Below, in pieces: positions 1 through 9,254 of a stretch of DNA of 64,000 bases. Position 1 is the stretch's first letter. Each line of letters begins with the position of its first letter. Source of the DNA: Pleurocapsa minor HA4230-MV1 (GTDB taxonomy: Bacteria > Cyanobacteriota > Cyanobacteriia > Cyanobacteriales > Xenococcaceae); assembly GCA_019359095.1 (NCBI GenBank), contig JAHHHZ010000029.1, positions 62,001-126,000 on the forward strand, read 5' to 3'. The translations under genes and the position numbers were made by a program. Under the pieces are notes generated by a model. It was not told where the DNA came from. It saw nothing but the letters and a program-made list of their open reading frames with translations, and made no database searches.

Positions 1-555
1 TTAAAGACCCAAGGTCTAAATGAGCCTTATCCCAATAAACAAAAGCAGTTAAGACCAATTTTCCAAGCTCATTTAAGTCCAATTGAAGCTGGTGAAGTTT
101 GGGTGATGGCAGTGGGGATTGCCTTGGGTCAAGTGCCTTCCTATTCAATGGTAAAAACAGCAGTCAAAACTTACCTACATCAAAAATATCCGACTATTAA
201 TCCTTTTGCTGAGGGTCAAATATGTCGCATAACTTCGGGAGTGTCAGGGAAGCTCAATTGTTGGTGTGTAATATCAGAAGTTAGAAAAGATAAATGTATA
301 GTGGATACTTGGGACAGTCAATATGTAGTTTCAGTAGACGACTTATCACCCATGAAGTTTACCCGTGACCAAGAGGAACAAATGCTCTTATTGGGGGAAA
401 GAATGACTGCTCTATCAGAAGTAGGGGAATTGGATGAAGCAGCAAAATGGGTCTTAAAGGGACTAGAAAAACTAAATCGTTCCCAACTTAATTCAATTGA
501 GGAGAAGTTACTACAGGTACTAGAAGATTTCTATATATTCCACGATGTAGAATAA
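1..555 (+). CDS. C-terminal part of an unrecognised protein (5' end outside window)
   Basis: The frame is open from base 1 to the stop at 553-555, so about 184 residues of the C-terminus are present. A GTG at 103 could serve as a start, but the upstream frame is continuous and protein-like, so I read the gene as entering from outside the window. I do not recognise the family. The middle has an alternating hydrophobic pattern with a WDSQ sequence. The last 60 residues are predicted helical and acidic and end in FHDVE. It converges on the dnaB-like gene, and no clear terminator hairpin lies in the short gap between them. Confidence 0.6.
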   Translation, partial: LKTQGLNEPYPNKQKQLRPIFQAHLSPIEAGEVWVMAVGIALGQVPSYSMVKTAVKTYLHQKYPTINPFAEGQICRITSGVSGKLNCWCVISEVRKDKCIVDTWDSQYVVSVDDLSPMKFTRDQEEQMLLLGERMTALSEVGELDEAAKWVLKGLEKLNRSQLNSIEEKLLQVLEDFYIFHDVE

Positions 556-661
556 CTACTAAATGAAGATTTAATTTATAAACTTCTACAAAGTAAATCG
601 CTATTAGTGCTGTTTATTCTTTCTTAATATTTGACTATCGATTAAAAGAGAAACTATTTTT

Positions 662-1978
662 TCATACACATTGAAGTGACACAAATTTACCGATACTAGG
701 ATCGAACTGAATATAACAATTGCCTGTTGACCCATTTCTGTTTTTCCCGACAATAATTTCCATAATGCCTGATTCTGTTGTGTCTGGGTTGTAATATTCA
801 TCCCGATAAAGCATTAGCCCCAAGTCCATGTCTTGCTCGATATCACCACTATCTTTAATATCGGACATCAAAGGACGTTTATTAGCCATAGACTCAACAC
901 CTCGGTTAATTTGAGCCAAGGCAACAAAGGGAACATCAAACTCCTTGGCAATATCTTTAAATGCACCAGAAAACTTACCTACTGTCTGCGCTCTATTACG
1001 GCACGCTCTGTCTCCAAGCTTTTGAATATAATCCAGTACTACCAAACCCAATTTGCCATTCTCGGAACGGATTCTACGAAGGACAGAACGAACTCTGGAG
1101 GGTGTTAGTTGAATGGCAGGAGTATCATCAATAATGATTGGTAATTCTGCTAGTTTAGTTAATCCACTGACCAAAACATCATATTCATCCTCGTAAATCT
1201 CGTTGTGCATCAGTCGGTAAGAATTAATACCAGAGTGCATCGAGAGAAATCGCTTAGTCAACTGTTCCTTGGACATTTCAGCCGAGAAGAAAACTACAGG
1301 TTTCTGTTGCTCGGTGGCAATCTGATTAGCTAGATGGCAAGCTAGCCAAGTTTTACCCATGCTCGCTCTGGCAGCAATAACGATTAAATCCTGTTTGATT
1401 AATCCACCAATAAGAGCGTCTAAATCTTTTAGTCCCGTGGGATAGGCAGGAGATGAACCCTGCTCTATTTTCTCAAATACAGAGGCTAGACAATCACCGA
1501 TCGGTAGAGGCTTGAATTTGTCTTGTTTGTTGGTAGTGAGATTAAATATTTTTTCTTCTGAAGTATTAAAGACTGTTTTTATTTCAATGGCATTGTCGTA
1601 TGCTAAGTCTTGGAGATCGTTAGCTACTACTATCAGTTGACGGCGTTGGTATTTTTCTAGAATTAAAGCAATGTAGCGGTCGATATTGGTAGCAGAAATA
1701 GTTTGGTTAAGTAGTTTGGCTAGTTTAGCTGTGCCTCCTGCTTTGGTTAATGATTTGTGGTCTTTTAACCAAGTAGACACGCTTAGAAGATCTGTTAGTT
1801 TATCTTGCCCATGTAGTTCTAATGCTGCCTTGTAAATCTGTTGGTGAGCAGCAACGTAAAATGCTTCAATGGGAAGAGTAGAAGCAGTAATGCTAATTGC
1901 ACTACTGTCGAATAGAATACTGCCTATTATAGCTTCTTCAGCTTCTATGTTGGTCGGGGAAAGATTATTACTGCTCAT
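662..1978 (-). CDS. dnaB: DnaB-type replicative DNA helicase
   Basis: This 438-residue protein matches DnaB, the hexameric helicase that unwinds the replication fork. The N-terminal domain (about 1-110) starts with the typical region around NIEAEEAIIGSIL. The RecA-like motor has Walker A ARASMGKT near 203-210, Walker B LVVLDYIQ near 315, and the late DnaB motifs around SDIKDSGDIEQDMD and GKNRNGSTG. The length is slightly short for the family, with no intein. Its start overlaps the end of the DUF6262 gene by 11 bases, making it the last gene of the recombinase operon. It could serve plasmid replication or the recombinase-bearing element. The family call is secure; the role is inferred from context. 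Confidence 0.93.
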   Translation of the reverse strand: MSSNNLSPTNIEAEEAIIGSILFDSSAISITASTLPIEAFYVAAHQQIYKAALELHGQDKLTDLLSVSTWLKDHKSLTKAGGTAKLAKLLNQTISATNIDRYIALILEKYQRRQLIVVANDLQDLAYDNAIEIKTVFNTSEEKIFNLTTNKQDKFKPLPIGDCLASVFEKIEQGSSPAYPTGLKDLDALIGGLIKQDLIVIAARASMGKTWLACHLANQIATEQQKPVVFFSAEMSKEQLTKRFLSMHSGINSYRLMHNEIYEDEYDVLVSGLTKLAELPIIIDDTPAIQLTPSRVRSVLRRIRSENGKLGLVVLDYIQKLGDRACRNRAQTVGKFSGAFKDIAKEFDVPFVALAQINRGVESMANKRPLMSDIKDSGDIEQDMDLGLMLYRDEYYNPDTTESGIMEIIVGKNRNGSTGNCYIQFDPSIGKFVSLQCV

Positions 1979-2825
1979 CTTTGTTGTTCAACAAATTACT
2001 TAATTGCTTGAGTTTGTTGGCAGATATTAGTTTTTTATTCGGTTCATCTGGCGTAGAGATAACTCTTGTTTGAGCTTTCTTGGCTTTTGGTTTACTTTCC
2101 GTATTAGGTTCTGCCTCAGTACGAATCATTGACAGCAAACAAGCTTCTTGACTCTTAACCTCGTGGCTATCTCGATATTGTTTAAATGCCTCTATAGAAG
2201 AAATTACTCGTTCGGGTTCGCGATTATTTATTTCTTGCTTGAGCTTTTTTCCTACCTTAATTCCCATGTCGAGAATTGATTCAATGATTAACTCTATGGG
2301 TTCAAATGTTTCAGGTGGATTGGTCGGAACAGTCTTTTTAACTGAAGTTTGAATGGGTACAACTTTACTTGATGGACTAGGACTAATTAATTCTCTTAAC
2401 TGGGTTCTTAACCTCTGGCATTCATCTCGTAGTTCGTATATCTCTGTCACATGACCTCTTAGTTTCTCATTTTGACGCTTGAGGTCTTTAATAGTTACTG
2501 ACAAATCGCAAATTTTTTGTTTAGAGACTTCGTGTAAGGTTTTGAGACTGCGCGGCTGATGTTTGGTATTCTCTTCAATGGAATTTATCGTAGTTTGTTT
2601 TTGGTGCTGAAGTTCGTGAATATAAGCTTTAATCTCATCCCACTTATAAAGATAGGAAATTGAGCAACCAGCTACTGTCGCTATATTTCTGAAGGTTAGA
2701 GGCTTCTTTTGTTGTCTTATTTCAGCAATGGCTTTGAGTACCTGCTCTTTTTTCTGTTCCTTTCTTTTAGCTTGTGTACGGCGAAGAACCTCAGCCTGTT
2801 TTTCCCGACTGTGCTTTTTATCCAT
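1968..2825 (-). CDS. DUF6262/TnpC-like accessory protein of a tyrosine-recombinase element
   Basis: This 285-residue protein has a very basic N-terminus, a short helix-turn-helix-like segment near 40-65 (TFRNIATVAGCSISYLYKW), a long coiled coil near 85-145, and a low-complexity C-terminal half. This resembles the TnpC/DUF6262 protein encoded after the recombinases in Tn554-type elements, where it influences transposition. It overlaps the preceding recombinase by 8 bases and the following dnaB by 11, indicating translational coupling. The family call rests on pattern and position rather than a specific catalytic motif. Confidence 0.7.
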   Translation of the reverse strand: MDKKHSREKQAEVLRRTQAKRKEQKKEQVLKAIAEIRQQKKPLTFRNIATVAGCSISYLYKWDEIKAYIHELQHQKQTTINSIEENTKHQPRSLKTLHEVSKQKICDLSVTIKDLKRQNEKLRGHVTEIYELRDECQRLRTQLRELISPSPSSKVVPIQTSVKKTVPTNPPETFEPIELIIESILDMGIKVGKKLKQEINNREPERVISSIEAFKQYRDSHEVKSQEACLLSMIRTEAEPNTESKPKAKKAQTRVISTPDEPNKKLISANKLKQLSNLLNNKDEQ

Positions 2826-4872
2826 TACCTAACTTCCTCAACTCTGGTAGCCATTTATCCATTGCTTCGACGGTGCTGCAAGCTTCTTCAGAGGCTAGTT
2901 CTGCACCTACTTTTCGGGCTTCAGTCAATCTTTGCTGTTCCCCTTTATACTGGCGTTCGTAAAGGGATAATTTAGCCGTACTCGGTCGAAAACTGGAACA
3001 GCCGTAGCACTTGGGGTAAAGATTAACTGGGCAGGGTGTTTTGGGGTCTTTAGTACAATGTCCGTAAACTACCAAACGAGGTGGTATATCAAGATCTAGT
3101 TCGTAGGCTTTAGGGTTTTTGAGTAAACCTTCGGGTAGAGATTGCCAAGGTAGAAATTTGTTGTCGAGATTAAGTAGAAGTTCTTGAAATGGTAAATCTA
3201 CTTCAGCTATTTGCTCTCTAGTTGGTGGTGTGTAGTGCTGGAATGTTGTGTTCGGACTTTTGTGACCAGCATAGAGTCTGGCTGCTTCTATGCCAAATTT
3301 GGTACGAACCTCTTGTAGTTTACTGGGACGGGTTATTTTGCCGATAAAGTCAGGTTTTTGTCTGTTGGCATCTTTTATGTTCTCTTTTTCTATTATCATC
3401 CGAATGATACGAACCATTGGGTTGGTGTCGATATTAACTGGAGGAGGTTTGGGCAGAGGTTTTATATTCTTAAAAGCTGGATAGGATTTGTCTTTAATCG
3501 AACGAAAATGACAAAACAAATATGAATAGTCTTCACCTAAAACTTCTCGAATCCACTGCTGTTGTTGTTCTATTACCTGTCTAATTTCTCGACTAGCAGG
3601 AAGAGAAAGCCATCTTTTAGTTTTGTTGGTCAAGAATTTAATGTACCACTTACCATTTTCTGAAACCAGACAATCAAAACCTAGTTTGCATACCTCCCCT
3701 GGTCTAGCAGCAGTGTAAACTTGAACGAGGTAATGACAAGCGATAGGTGCGGGTATTTTATCTAAATGCTGTTTAATAACCTTACGGCTCACTTCATCTA
3801 GCCAATCAGGATCGTTTTTGCTTTCTTTTAGGAAGTCGCGACCGCGAATTAGATATTTTGCTTCTAAATCTAACCAGTCAAAGAAATCTCTGAGGTTAGA
3901 TAGTTTTAGATTGATAGTACTATTGGCGTTGCTTAAAGAGCTATCTAAAAATAGATTTACTACATTTCTATCTATTTGGTCTTGGTTTTTAAGACCTATA
4001 TTAGTAATTATTTTACCGAATTGCCTGAATGTTACTGCTCTGCTTACAAGAGAACTTTCATTATTAAATTTCTTTGACTTAATTAAATAGTAGAAGTACT
4101 TTTTCAACTCTTCTCGATACCAAATCGGCTTAATAGTCTGAAAGTTAAGTATTTTTGTAGAGGGTTTCTGATAAAAATGTCTTAACTCCCAAACATCATT
4201 ATCAAAACAAAAAGTAGATAATGTTTCTTCTGTCTGGCTACCAAGCCAGCTATGAGGAAAGGTCGATTTGGAATTAAAAGTAATACCACAGAAATGGCAT
4301 TTACAATATTTGCTGTATTTGGTGTATACCCATCCTTTTTGCCCGTTATGTCCTATACCAGTACATAGAGGATTGGGACATTCTATTTTAGGGCGGTAAC
4401 GTGCAATAGGAGCGGGAACGCAGTTGGTAAGAGAAATTTCTTTTTGACAAACTTTACAGAATAAAACTAGCTTACAAACTGAATCTTGATTCCTGTGGTA
4501 GTTGTTTAGCTTATGTTCTTCATTTTTATTCTTTTTGCATTTAGGGCAATTATATTCCCCAAAGTATTCTCGATTCCAATTAACCTTTAATATTCCAGAT
4601 TGGGTTTGGTGTTGAGAAATGGGATTGTGTTTTCTACCCACCCCAGGTATCTGACAAGTTAGGGCGACAGATTTTTGGCATAAGTTACATCCCAATCTAA
4701 GTTGGCAAAGACTACTTTTACTCCTGAATGACCAAGTAAGTTTACTCTTAATATTCTTTTGCTCGCATTCAGGGCAATTATATTCTCCTCTGTATTCGCA
4801 ATGCCAATTAACCTTTAGTATTCCAGATTCAGTTTGATGCTGAGAAATAGATGGATGTTTGCGGTTAGACAT
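2818..4872 (-). CDS. Large tyrosine recombinase with N-terminal zinc ribbons (third of the trio)
   Basis: This 684-residue protein is a site-specific recombinase of the kind found as the largest member of Tn554-like or recombinase-trio elements. The first 200 residues carry repeated CPxC...CxxC zinc-ribbon units, two of them near-duplicates. The catalytic domain shows the first Arg in ARPGEVCKLG near residue 388, LYAGHKSPNTT, and the presumed nucleophile Tyr in QHYTPPT near 547. The usual HxxR box is not visible: the position reads SKLQEVR. It may therefore be impaired or structural. A late Cys cluster (CPVNLYPKCYGC) is typical of this subgroup. It overlaps both neighbours by 8 bases. Confidence 0.85.
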   Translation of the reverse strand: MSNRKHPSISQHQTESGILKVNWHCEYRGEYNCPECEQKNIKSKLTWSFRSKSSLCQLRLGCNLCQKSVALTCQIPGVGRKHNPISQHQTQSGILKVNWNREYFGEYNCPKCKKNKNEEHKLNNYHRNQDSVCKLVLFCKVCQKEISLTNCVPAPIARYRPKIECPNPLCTGIGHNGQKGWVYTKYSKYCKCHFCGITFNSKSTFPHSWLGSQTEETLSTFCFDNDVWELRHFYQKPSTKILNFQTIKPIWYREELKKYFYYLIKSKKFNNESSLVSRAVTFRQFGKIITNIGLKNQDQIDRNVVNLFLDSSLSNANSTINLKLSNLRDFFDWLDLEAKYLIRGRDFLKESKNDPDWLDEVSRKVIKQHLDKIPAPIACHYLVQVYTAARPGEVCKLGFDCLVSENGKWYIKFLTNKTKRWLSLPASREIRQVIEQQQQWIREVLGEDYSYLFCHFRSIKDKSYPAFKNIKPLPKPPPVNIDTNPMVRIIRMIIEKENIKDANRQKPDFIGKITRPSKLQEVRTKFGIEAARLYAGHKSPNTTFQHYTPPTREQIAEVDLPFQELLLNLDNKFLPWQSLPEGLLKNPKAYELDLDIPPRLVVYGHCTKDPKTPCPVNLYPKCYGCSSFRPSTAKLSLYERQYKGEQQRLTEARKVGAELASEEACSTVEAMDKWLPELRKLGNG

Positions 4873-6331
4873 GATTTTCTGGTTGTAATTGTTCTAGCTG
4901 TTCTAAGCCGAATTGTCTGTCTTGCAATAACTTTAGTAAGCGATTAATTTCTGTGACTCTTTGCTCTTGTTCTGCGGTTTGCGCTTGTGTTAAGTCTTTT
5001 TGTAAACGTTCGACATCAGCTTCTAGTTTTGGCTTATCTTCTAAAGTGACTCGATGATGGTCACAACTCAGACAGGCATAGCGGTACTGGCAATCTCCTA
5101 ACATCGTCGGGCGATGACATTCGCCAAGTGGTGTGGCTACATTGAGTAATTCTGCTAGTCTCTCGTATCTGCGCTTTCTTGGTTTAAAGCTAGTCACGCG
5201 ACCGTACTTATCGACATAGCCTTTGGCGTTAGCTTCTTTTTCTAACCTTTCAATTGAACGTTGACGATAGTGAGGCAGCATATCTAACGAGCCATGACCT
5301 AGTACCGCAGCAATATATTCATCTTCAGCTTCTAAGTTTGCCATAATACTAGCTTTGGTATGGCGAAATTTATGACTCGTTAGTTTAAATCTTCGCCCTT
5401 GTTTATCTGTTAAATTTGCTTTTTCACTAAATTTTTCCAGCCAACGCCAGATTGAATCATAAGTAAGGACAGTTGAAAAGTAGACTGGCTCTACATCAAA
5501 TCTGTCCGTTCCTGCTCTTAGAATTTCCTTAACATCCATCGCAGAAACAGAAAGTCGGCAAAACAATTTGTTGAATTCAGACAGTTCGCCGAGTTGTTGA
5601 TCCAAAAACTTTTGCTGTTCAATCACTAATTCAGCTATGCTGCGATGAACTCGATAAAATCGCCAATATTTGCGCTTTTGTACCCATCTTTTTAAAAACC
5701 ATTGTGAGCCTTCTTTTTTGAGGCATTGACGAGGCAGACTCAGCATTTCTACAATCCGACAACCCAGAGCTAGTTGTAATCTAAATAGCCGTTCTAACGG
5801 CGGTGGGAAAAGGTGAAAATTCTCGTATATTTGATGCAGTACTTCTTCGGGAATTGCCTTAATTGATGGTGTTTCTTCTTGGTATCTACGATGGGTGTAA
5901 GGTAGTCTCAACCAACCTTCTTCTGCCCATAACTTTGAGACATAGCTAATAGCCGCTCGTCTGTTTTTTTGGCATCCAGTAATAATAAATTTTTCAATCA
6001 GCCAACCGTTTATCAATTCTGGTTGAATGTAGCCGAATTCTAATAAAAAGCTATCGAACTGTTTTAAGGAACATACTCTTAATCTAACCGTAGTTAAACT
6101 GTGTTTTTTTCTAATGGTAGATAAGATTGTTAGTTTGGTTAGCAACTTCAGCCAAGATAAGGAAAAGTCTTCAAAGTGGAGATTTTTAGCTCCTCTCATC
6201 TTTAATTCGTCTTGGCTATAACCTAATTCTTCAAGTGACCAAACATCTTTATCTAGCAAAGGGCGATAAATCCATTCTTGACCCAACTCAGACTTGGCAA
6301 TTCTTGATTGTAAAGCTTCAATCGGTAACAT
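4865..6331 (-). CDS. Tyrosine recombinase (second of the trio)
   Basis: This 488-residue integrase has all the expected catalytic residues: Arg192 in GCRIVEM, the box HKFRHT with His320 and Arg323, His346 in VLGHGSLD, and Tyr355 in PHYRQ. The C-terminus carries a cysteine/histidine cluster (CQYRYACLSCDHH), a feature of Tn554-type TnpA/TnpB proteins. It starts 3 bases after the first recombinase's stop and overlaps the third recombinase by 8 bases. It looks intact and is the best candidate for the catalytically active member of the set. Confidence 0.9.
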   Translation of the reverse strand: MLPIEALQSRIAKSELGQEWIYRPLLDKDVWSLEELGYSQDELKMRGAKNLHFEDFSLSWLKLLTKLTILSTIRKKHSLTTVRLRVCSLKQFDSFLLEFGYIQPELINGWLIEKFIITGCQKNRRAAISYVSKLWAEEGWLRLPYTHRRYQEETPSIKAIPEEVLHQIYENFHLFPPPLERLFRLQLALGCRIVEMLSLPRQCLKKEGSQWFLKRWVQKRKYWRFYRVHRSIAELVIEQQKFLDQQLGELSEFNKLFCRLSVSAMDVKEILRAGTDRFDVEPVYFSTVLTYDSIWRWLEKFSEKANLTDKQGRRFKLTSHKFRHTKASIMANLEAEDEYIAAVLGHGSLDMLPHYRQRSIERLEKEANAKGYVDKYGRVTSFKPRKRRYERLAELLNVATPLGECHRPTMLGDCQYRYACLSCDHHRVTLEDKPKLEADVERLQKDLTQAQTAEQEQRVTEINRLLKLLQDRQFGLEQLEQLQPENHV

Positions 6332-6334
6332 CGA

Positions 6335-7457
6335 TTATTCCTCGTTCTCGTTTTTTACTCCGAGTAAATAAGCATCCAAACTCATCTCATCCAGTACGTG
6401 AGAATAGATATCTTTTGTCGTAGCGATAGACTTGTGACCCAATAGCTGCTGTACGTACTCATCCAGATAGCCAGCTTGGAGCATTCGGGTAGCAAATGTG
6501 TGACGGAATAGGTGAGGAAGGGCTTCGATCCCCGTTCTCTTACTTAGTTGATGAAATAGCTGATTTAACCTGGCACTGGTCATGGGTTTGCCAGCATACT
6601 TTTATATCCAAATTGACAAATAGCATTCCGTGAGCGAGTTTTTCTGCTTCTGGGGGATACTCTTCTAGTAAATAGGCAGCAAAAGTGGATTGTACCTCTT
6701 GGCGGTTATGTAGAATCGGAATTTCTCGCTCTCTACCTTTGGCAGTAGCACCATTGGGATTGTTATCGCGTCGAACAATCTGAATTCTGCCTCTACTATC
6801 AAGCTCTTGTACGTCAACTAAATAAAGTCCTAGAAGTTCGCCTCTTCTGATACCTGTTTCTCTTAACAGCATCACTATTAATCTGTCTCGATATGTATAA
6901 CAAGCGTTAGCTAGCTGGGCTACTTGTTCGTCTGTTAAGCAACCAGGAAAGACCTTTGGTTCTTTGAGTTTAATTTGTTTTCTTCTTTCGGGACTGCTTT
7001 TGACAATACCCCTTAAAAAACCACCTCGTTTTCCCCAGCCATGAGCCAGAGACGTGAATTTCTTTTCGTCAATTCTAGCTTCTACAGTGTGAAATTCGTA
7101 CAGTCCTTGAATGGCTGTAACTGCTTGATTGACCGTGCGCGGACTGCGTTTAGATACTACTTCTCTTACAGATTCAGAGATAACTTCAACTTCGCCACCA
7201 AGGAGATACCAGTTAACAAAATCAGCTAGCTCGTTTAAGCCAACATCTTGCCAGTTAAGGGATTTGTCTTCTAGCCAGTGCCAAAAATCTACTAGCCGAT
7301 GAATGTACGTGGAAACTGTATTAGCTGCTAGCTGTCGTCTTCTACAGTAGTTGATGTAGCGTTGAATCGGCTCTACTGGTAAGCAAGTTCGGCAATCGAA
7401 TACACAACTGTATCTTTCTCCTGTTTGAGGGTCAATTGCCTTCTGTATTACAATCAT
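6335..7457 (-). pseudogene. First tyrosine recombinase of the trio, split by a frameshift
   Basis: Two overlapping frames together make one integrase. The upstream frame (6540-7457) carries the SAM-like N-terminal domain and the first catalytic Arg in RETGIRRGELLG. The downstream frame (6335-6583) carries HLFRHTFATR, LLGHKS and the nucleophile Tyr in DIYSHV. The break lies at a run of four T on the plus strand (6600-6603). Removing one base joins the frames as NLDIKYAGKPMTSARL, which reads like an uninterrupted recombinase. Either a base was gained, or a +1 shift is used. Catalytic residues lie on both sides of the break, so neither piece alone should be active. Confidence 0.85.
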
Positions 7458-7788
7458 TTCTACTTCATGTAACTGAAAGTAGAATCACTATACTATGTCA
7501 TTCAGTACGGTTGTTGTTGTTTTTTCCTTATTAAAGAATAGGTTTCTTTTGTTGTTATAAGAAGATGAATACCTAGACTATTAAAAGTCGGTTGCTTCCG
7601 ATTCGTAAAAGCTTACATTCCTGAAATTAGTGAGACAAAAAAAGCACTACTCGATTAAATCGTCGATCGCTACTTTCGGGATCGCAAGTCGTAATTTTTT
7701 ATTAAAATTGTGCCTACCCAGCTAATCTTGGTTTTAAAAAGTTGTGCTTTAATCTCAATTGTATCAATAACCTTTGTCTTCAAAAACT
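7458..7788. promoter_or_regulatory. Gap upstream of the recombinase operon, with an inverted repeat at the start codon
   Basis: No gene is seen in this AT-rich gap, which should hold the promoter of the minus-strand recombinase operon. Directly before the first start codon is an inverted repeat, TTCTACTT (7458-7465) with AAGTAGAA (7477-7484), which could be an operator or a hairpin limiting translation. No transposon end or target duplication could be identified with confidence. Confidence 0.35.
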
Positions 7789-8124
7789 TTAATTATCTTC
7801 GCCGTGACCATCAATAGGTCGATCATTGAGTGGAGGACTTTTAGGTTGGGTAATACGAGTAGCAACTGCCCTTAAAAGTTCGCTTATATCGATGTCAGAA
7901 GTAGAATGTATCTGAATAACTACATCAGAAGTAGTCACGTTAGAGCCACCCATTACTACCATTAGTCCCGATTGTCCTAACAACTTTTGCATCAGTTCGG
8001 CTTTCTCTTTTGCCGATAACTGAGAGATCAGCGAATCTATTTCATCTGCATTGTTCACTTGTAAAAATTCCTTTACGTTCGTGGAAGAGGTATCCATTGT
8101 TGCAGCATTAATATTACCTGTCAT
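7789..8124 (-). CDS. Unrecognised small protein
   Basis: This 111-residue protein belongs to no family I recognise. Residues 25-50 form an amphipathic helix (SLISQLSAKEKAELMQKLL), followed by a hydrophobic strand with VVMGGSN and a Ser/Thr-rich stretch. The C-terminus is polar and acidic. It lies downstream of, and on the same strand as, the helix-turn-helix gene, 165 bases away, so they may be co-transcribed. No signal peptide or membrane segment is seen. Confidence 0.5.
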   Translation of the reverse strand: MTGNINAATMDTSSTNVKEFLQVNNADEIDSLISQLSAKEKAELMQKLLGQSGLMVVMGGSNVTTSDVVIQIHSTSDIDISELLRAVATRITQPKSPPLNDRPIDGHGEDN

Positions 8125-8289
8125 CTGTAGTTACACCTATAAGTTTCACAAACTATCAGCTAGGCATTCGCCAGCAAAAATAAGCCTTAGCTTTGAATCA
8201 CTAAGGGAAACAGATTATTTGCCTTCTTTCACCCGTTGTTCATACTCTCACTTTTAGGTATGCTAGGCAACATATTTTGTCGCTCGAGC

Positions 8290-8700
8290 TTAAGAAGCGT
8301 TTAAAACGTTTACTAAAGAGCGATTATTTGTTTTGTTTTTTGGTGACTTGGGCTTATCCAAAGTATCGGCGATCGCTACTAGCAATTGAGAGATTTCAGC
8401 AGGCTTCATTGTTTCGAGCTGACTGAGATTCATGGCTGAAGAACCCAATCGAACTGATTTTGGGTCTAGATCGGCTAAAAAGAAAGAAAACACCTGTTTG
8501 GCTCTTGGATCGATGTAAGTAGCGGCATCGATCAGATCGTTAATAGCTCTACTCGTTAAGTCACTACCTTTGCCTTCAAGGAATAACCCATTTCTAAATT
8601 GAGAAATGCGAGAACTGGACACACCTGAAGCTTCCGCTAACTCTTTAGCAGACATTCGACAATACTTGATGGTTTCATCCAGGGCTTGATGGAGTAGCAT
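8290..8700 (-). CDS. XRE-type helix-turn-helix regulator
   Basis: This 136-residue protein has an N-terminal helix-turn-helix (about 15-45; MSAKELAEASGVSSSRISQF) of the Cro/CI/XRE type. A helical segment follows, then a basic tail. It is divergent from the rep leader and rep gene, with about 540 bases between, so it could control rep or the copy number of the element. Its target is unknown; the DNA-binding fold is well supported. Confidence 0.75.
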   Translation of the reverse strand: MLLHQALDETIKYCRMSAKELAEASGVSSSRISQFRNGLFLEGKGSDLTSRAINDLIDAATYIDPRAKQVFSFFLADLDPKSVRLGSSAMNLSQLETMKPAEISQLLVAIADTLDKPKSPKNKTNNRSLVNVLNAS

Positions 8701-8974
8701 TAACTTTTATTACAGTTTACTTAATTAATGGTAAAAGATTAATTTACGAGTGGTAAATTGTAGATGGTTCGATAAGCGAGTAATTAATTATATTTTCCTT
8801 ATCATAACATTTGCTTCCTCGACAAATCCATAACACTTGGTTTAGCTTAACAGTGCAAAATAGAATGTCAAAAAAAATAGACCCGAATTGCAGCAACAAA
8901 TCGGGTGAGTAGATGAAACCCCTTAAATCAGAGATTGTCATCAAATCAATCATTTACAATTAATTACCTAAATT

Positions 8975-9127
8975 ATGACACAGAATAATTTTTACGCTAC
9001 CAATACATCAAAACTTTGTGTTCTTAAAGAGACTAATTTTTGGCTAAAACTAGATGGGTTTAACGTGCCGAGGCTAGTGAAGACAATTGGAAAGATATCT
9101 TCTACTAAGACCACTAACCTTTATTAA
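8975..9127 (+). CDS. Possible small ORF upstream of rep
   Basis: A 50-residue frame starts with ATG at 8975 and ends with TAA. The sequence is polar with a few aromatic residues (ETNFWLKLDGFNVPR) and has no recognisable family. It sits in the 667-base gap between the XRE regulator and rep, which probably also contains the replication origin. I did not find clear iterons here. The ORF could be chance; its composition is protein-like but there is no strong ribosome-binding site. Confidence 0.25.
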   Translation: MTQNNFYATNTSKLCVLKETNFWLKLDGFNVPRLVKTIGKISSTKTTNLY

Positions 9128-9204
9128 ATTTAAAAAATATTGAGAGAAGTCTCTTCAGATTAGACTCACCGAAGAGAACATCTACACTCAACTTCACCCT
9201 TAAT

Positions 9205-9254
9205 GTTTATACCTGGCAGTATAAACAGGAGTGAAAAACGTATGTTGCCATACG
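9205..9254 (+). promoter_or_regulatory. Two hairpins around the ribosome-binding site of the rep leader ORF
   Basis: Two perfect short palindromes flank AGGAG (9227-9231): GTTTATA/TATAAAC at 9205-9226 and CGTATG/CATACG at 9239-9254. The second covers the ATG at 9242. In the transcript they could form hairpins that control access to the leader start. The arrangement is seen directly; its role is inferred. Confidence 0.5.

Noticed and set aside
7488-7788. Terminal inverted repeat of a Tn554-like element
   Set aside because: No matching sequence was found on the other side of the recombinase operon; Tn554-type elements also lack inverted ends.
8744-8953. Minus-strand 69-residue frame as a gene
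   Set aside because: It has no ribosome-binding site, its composition is unlike a folded protein, and it lies in the gap between a regulator and rep.
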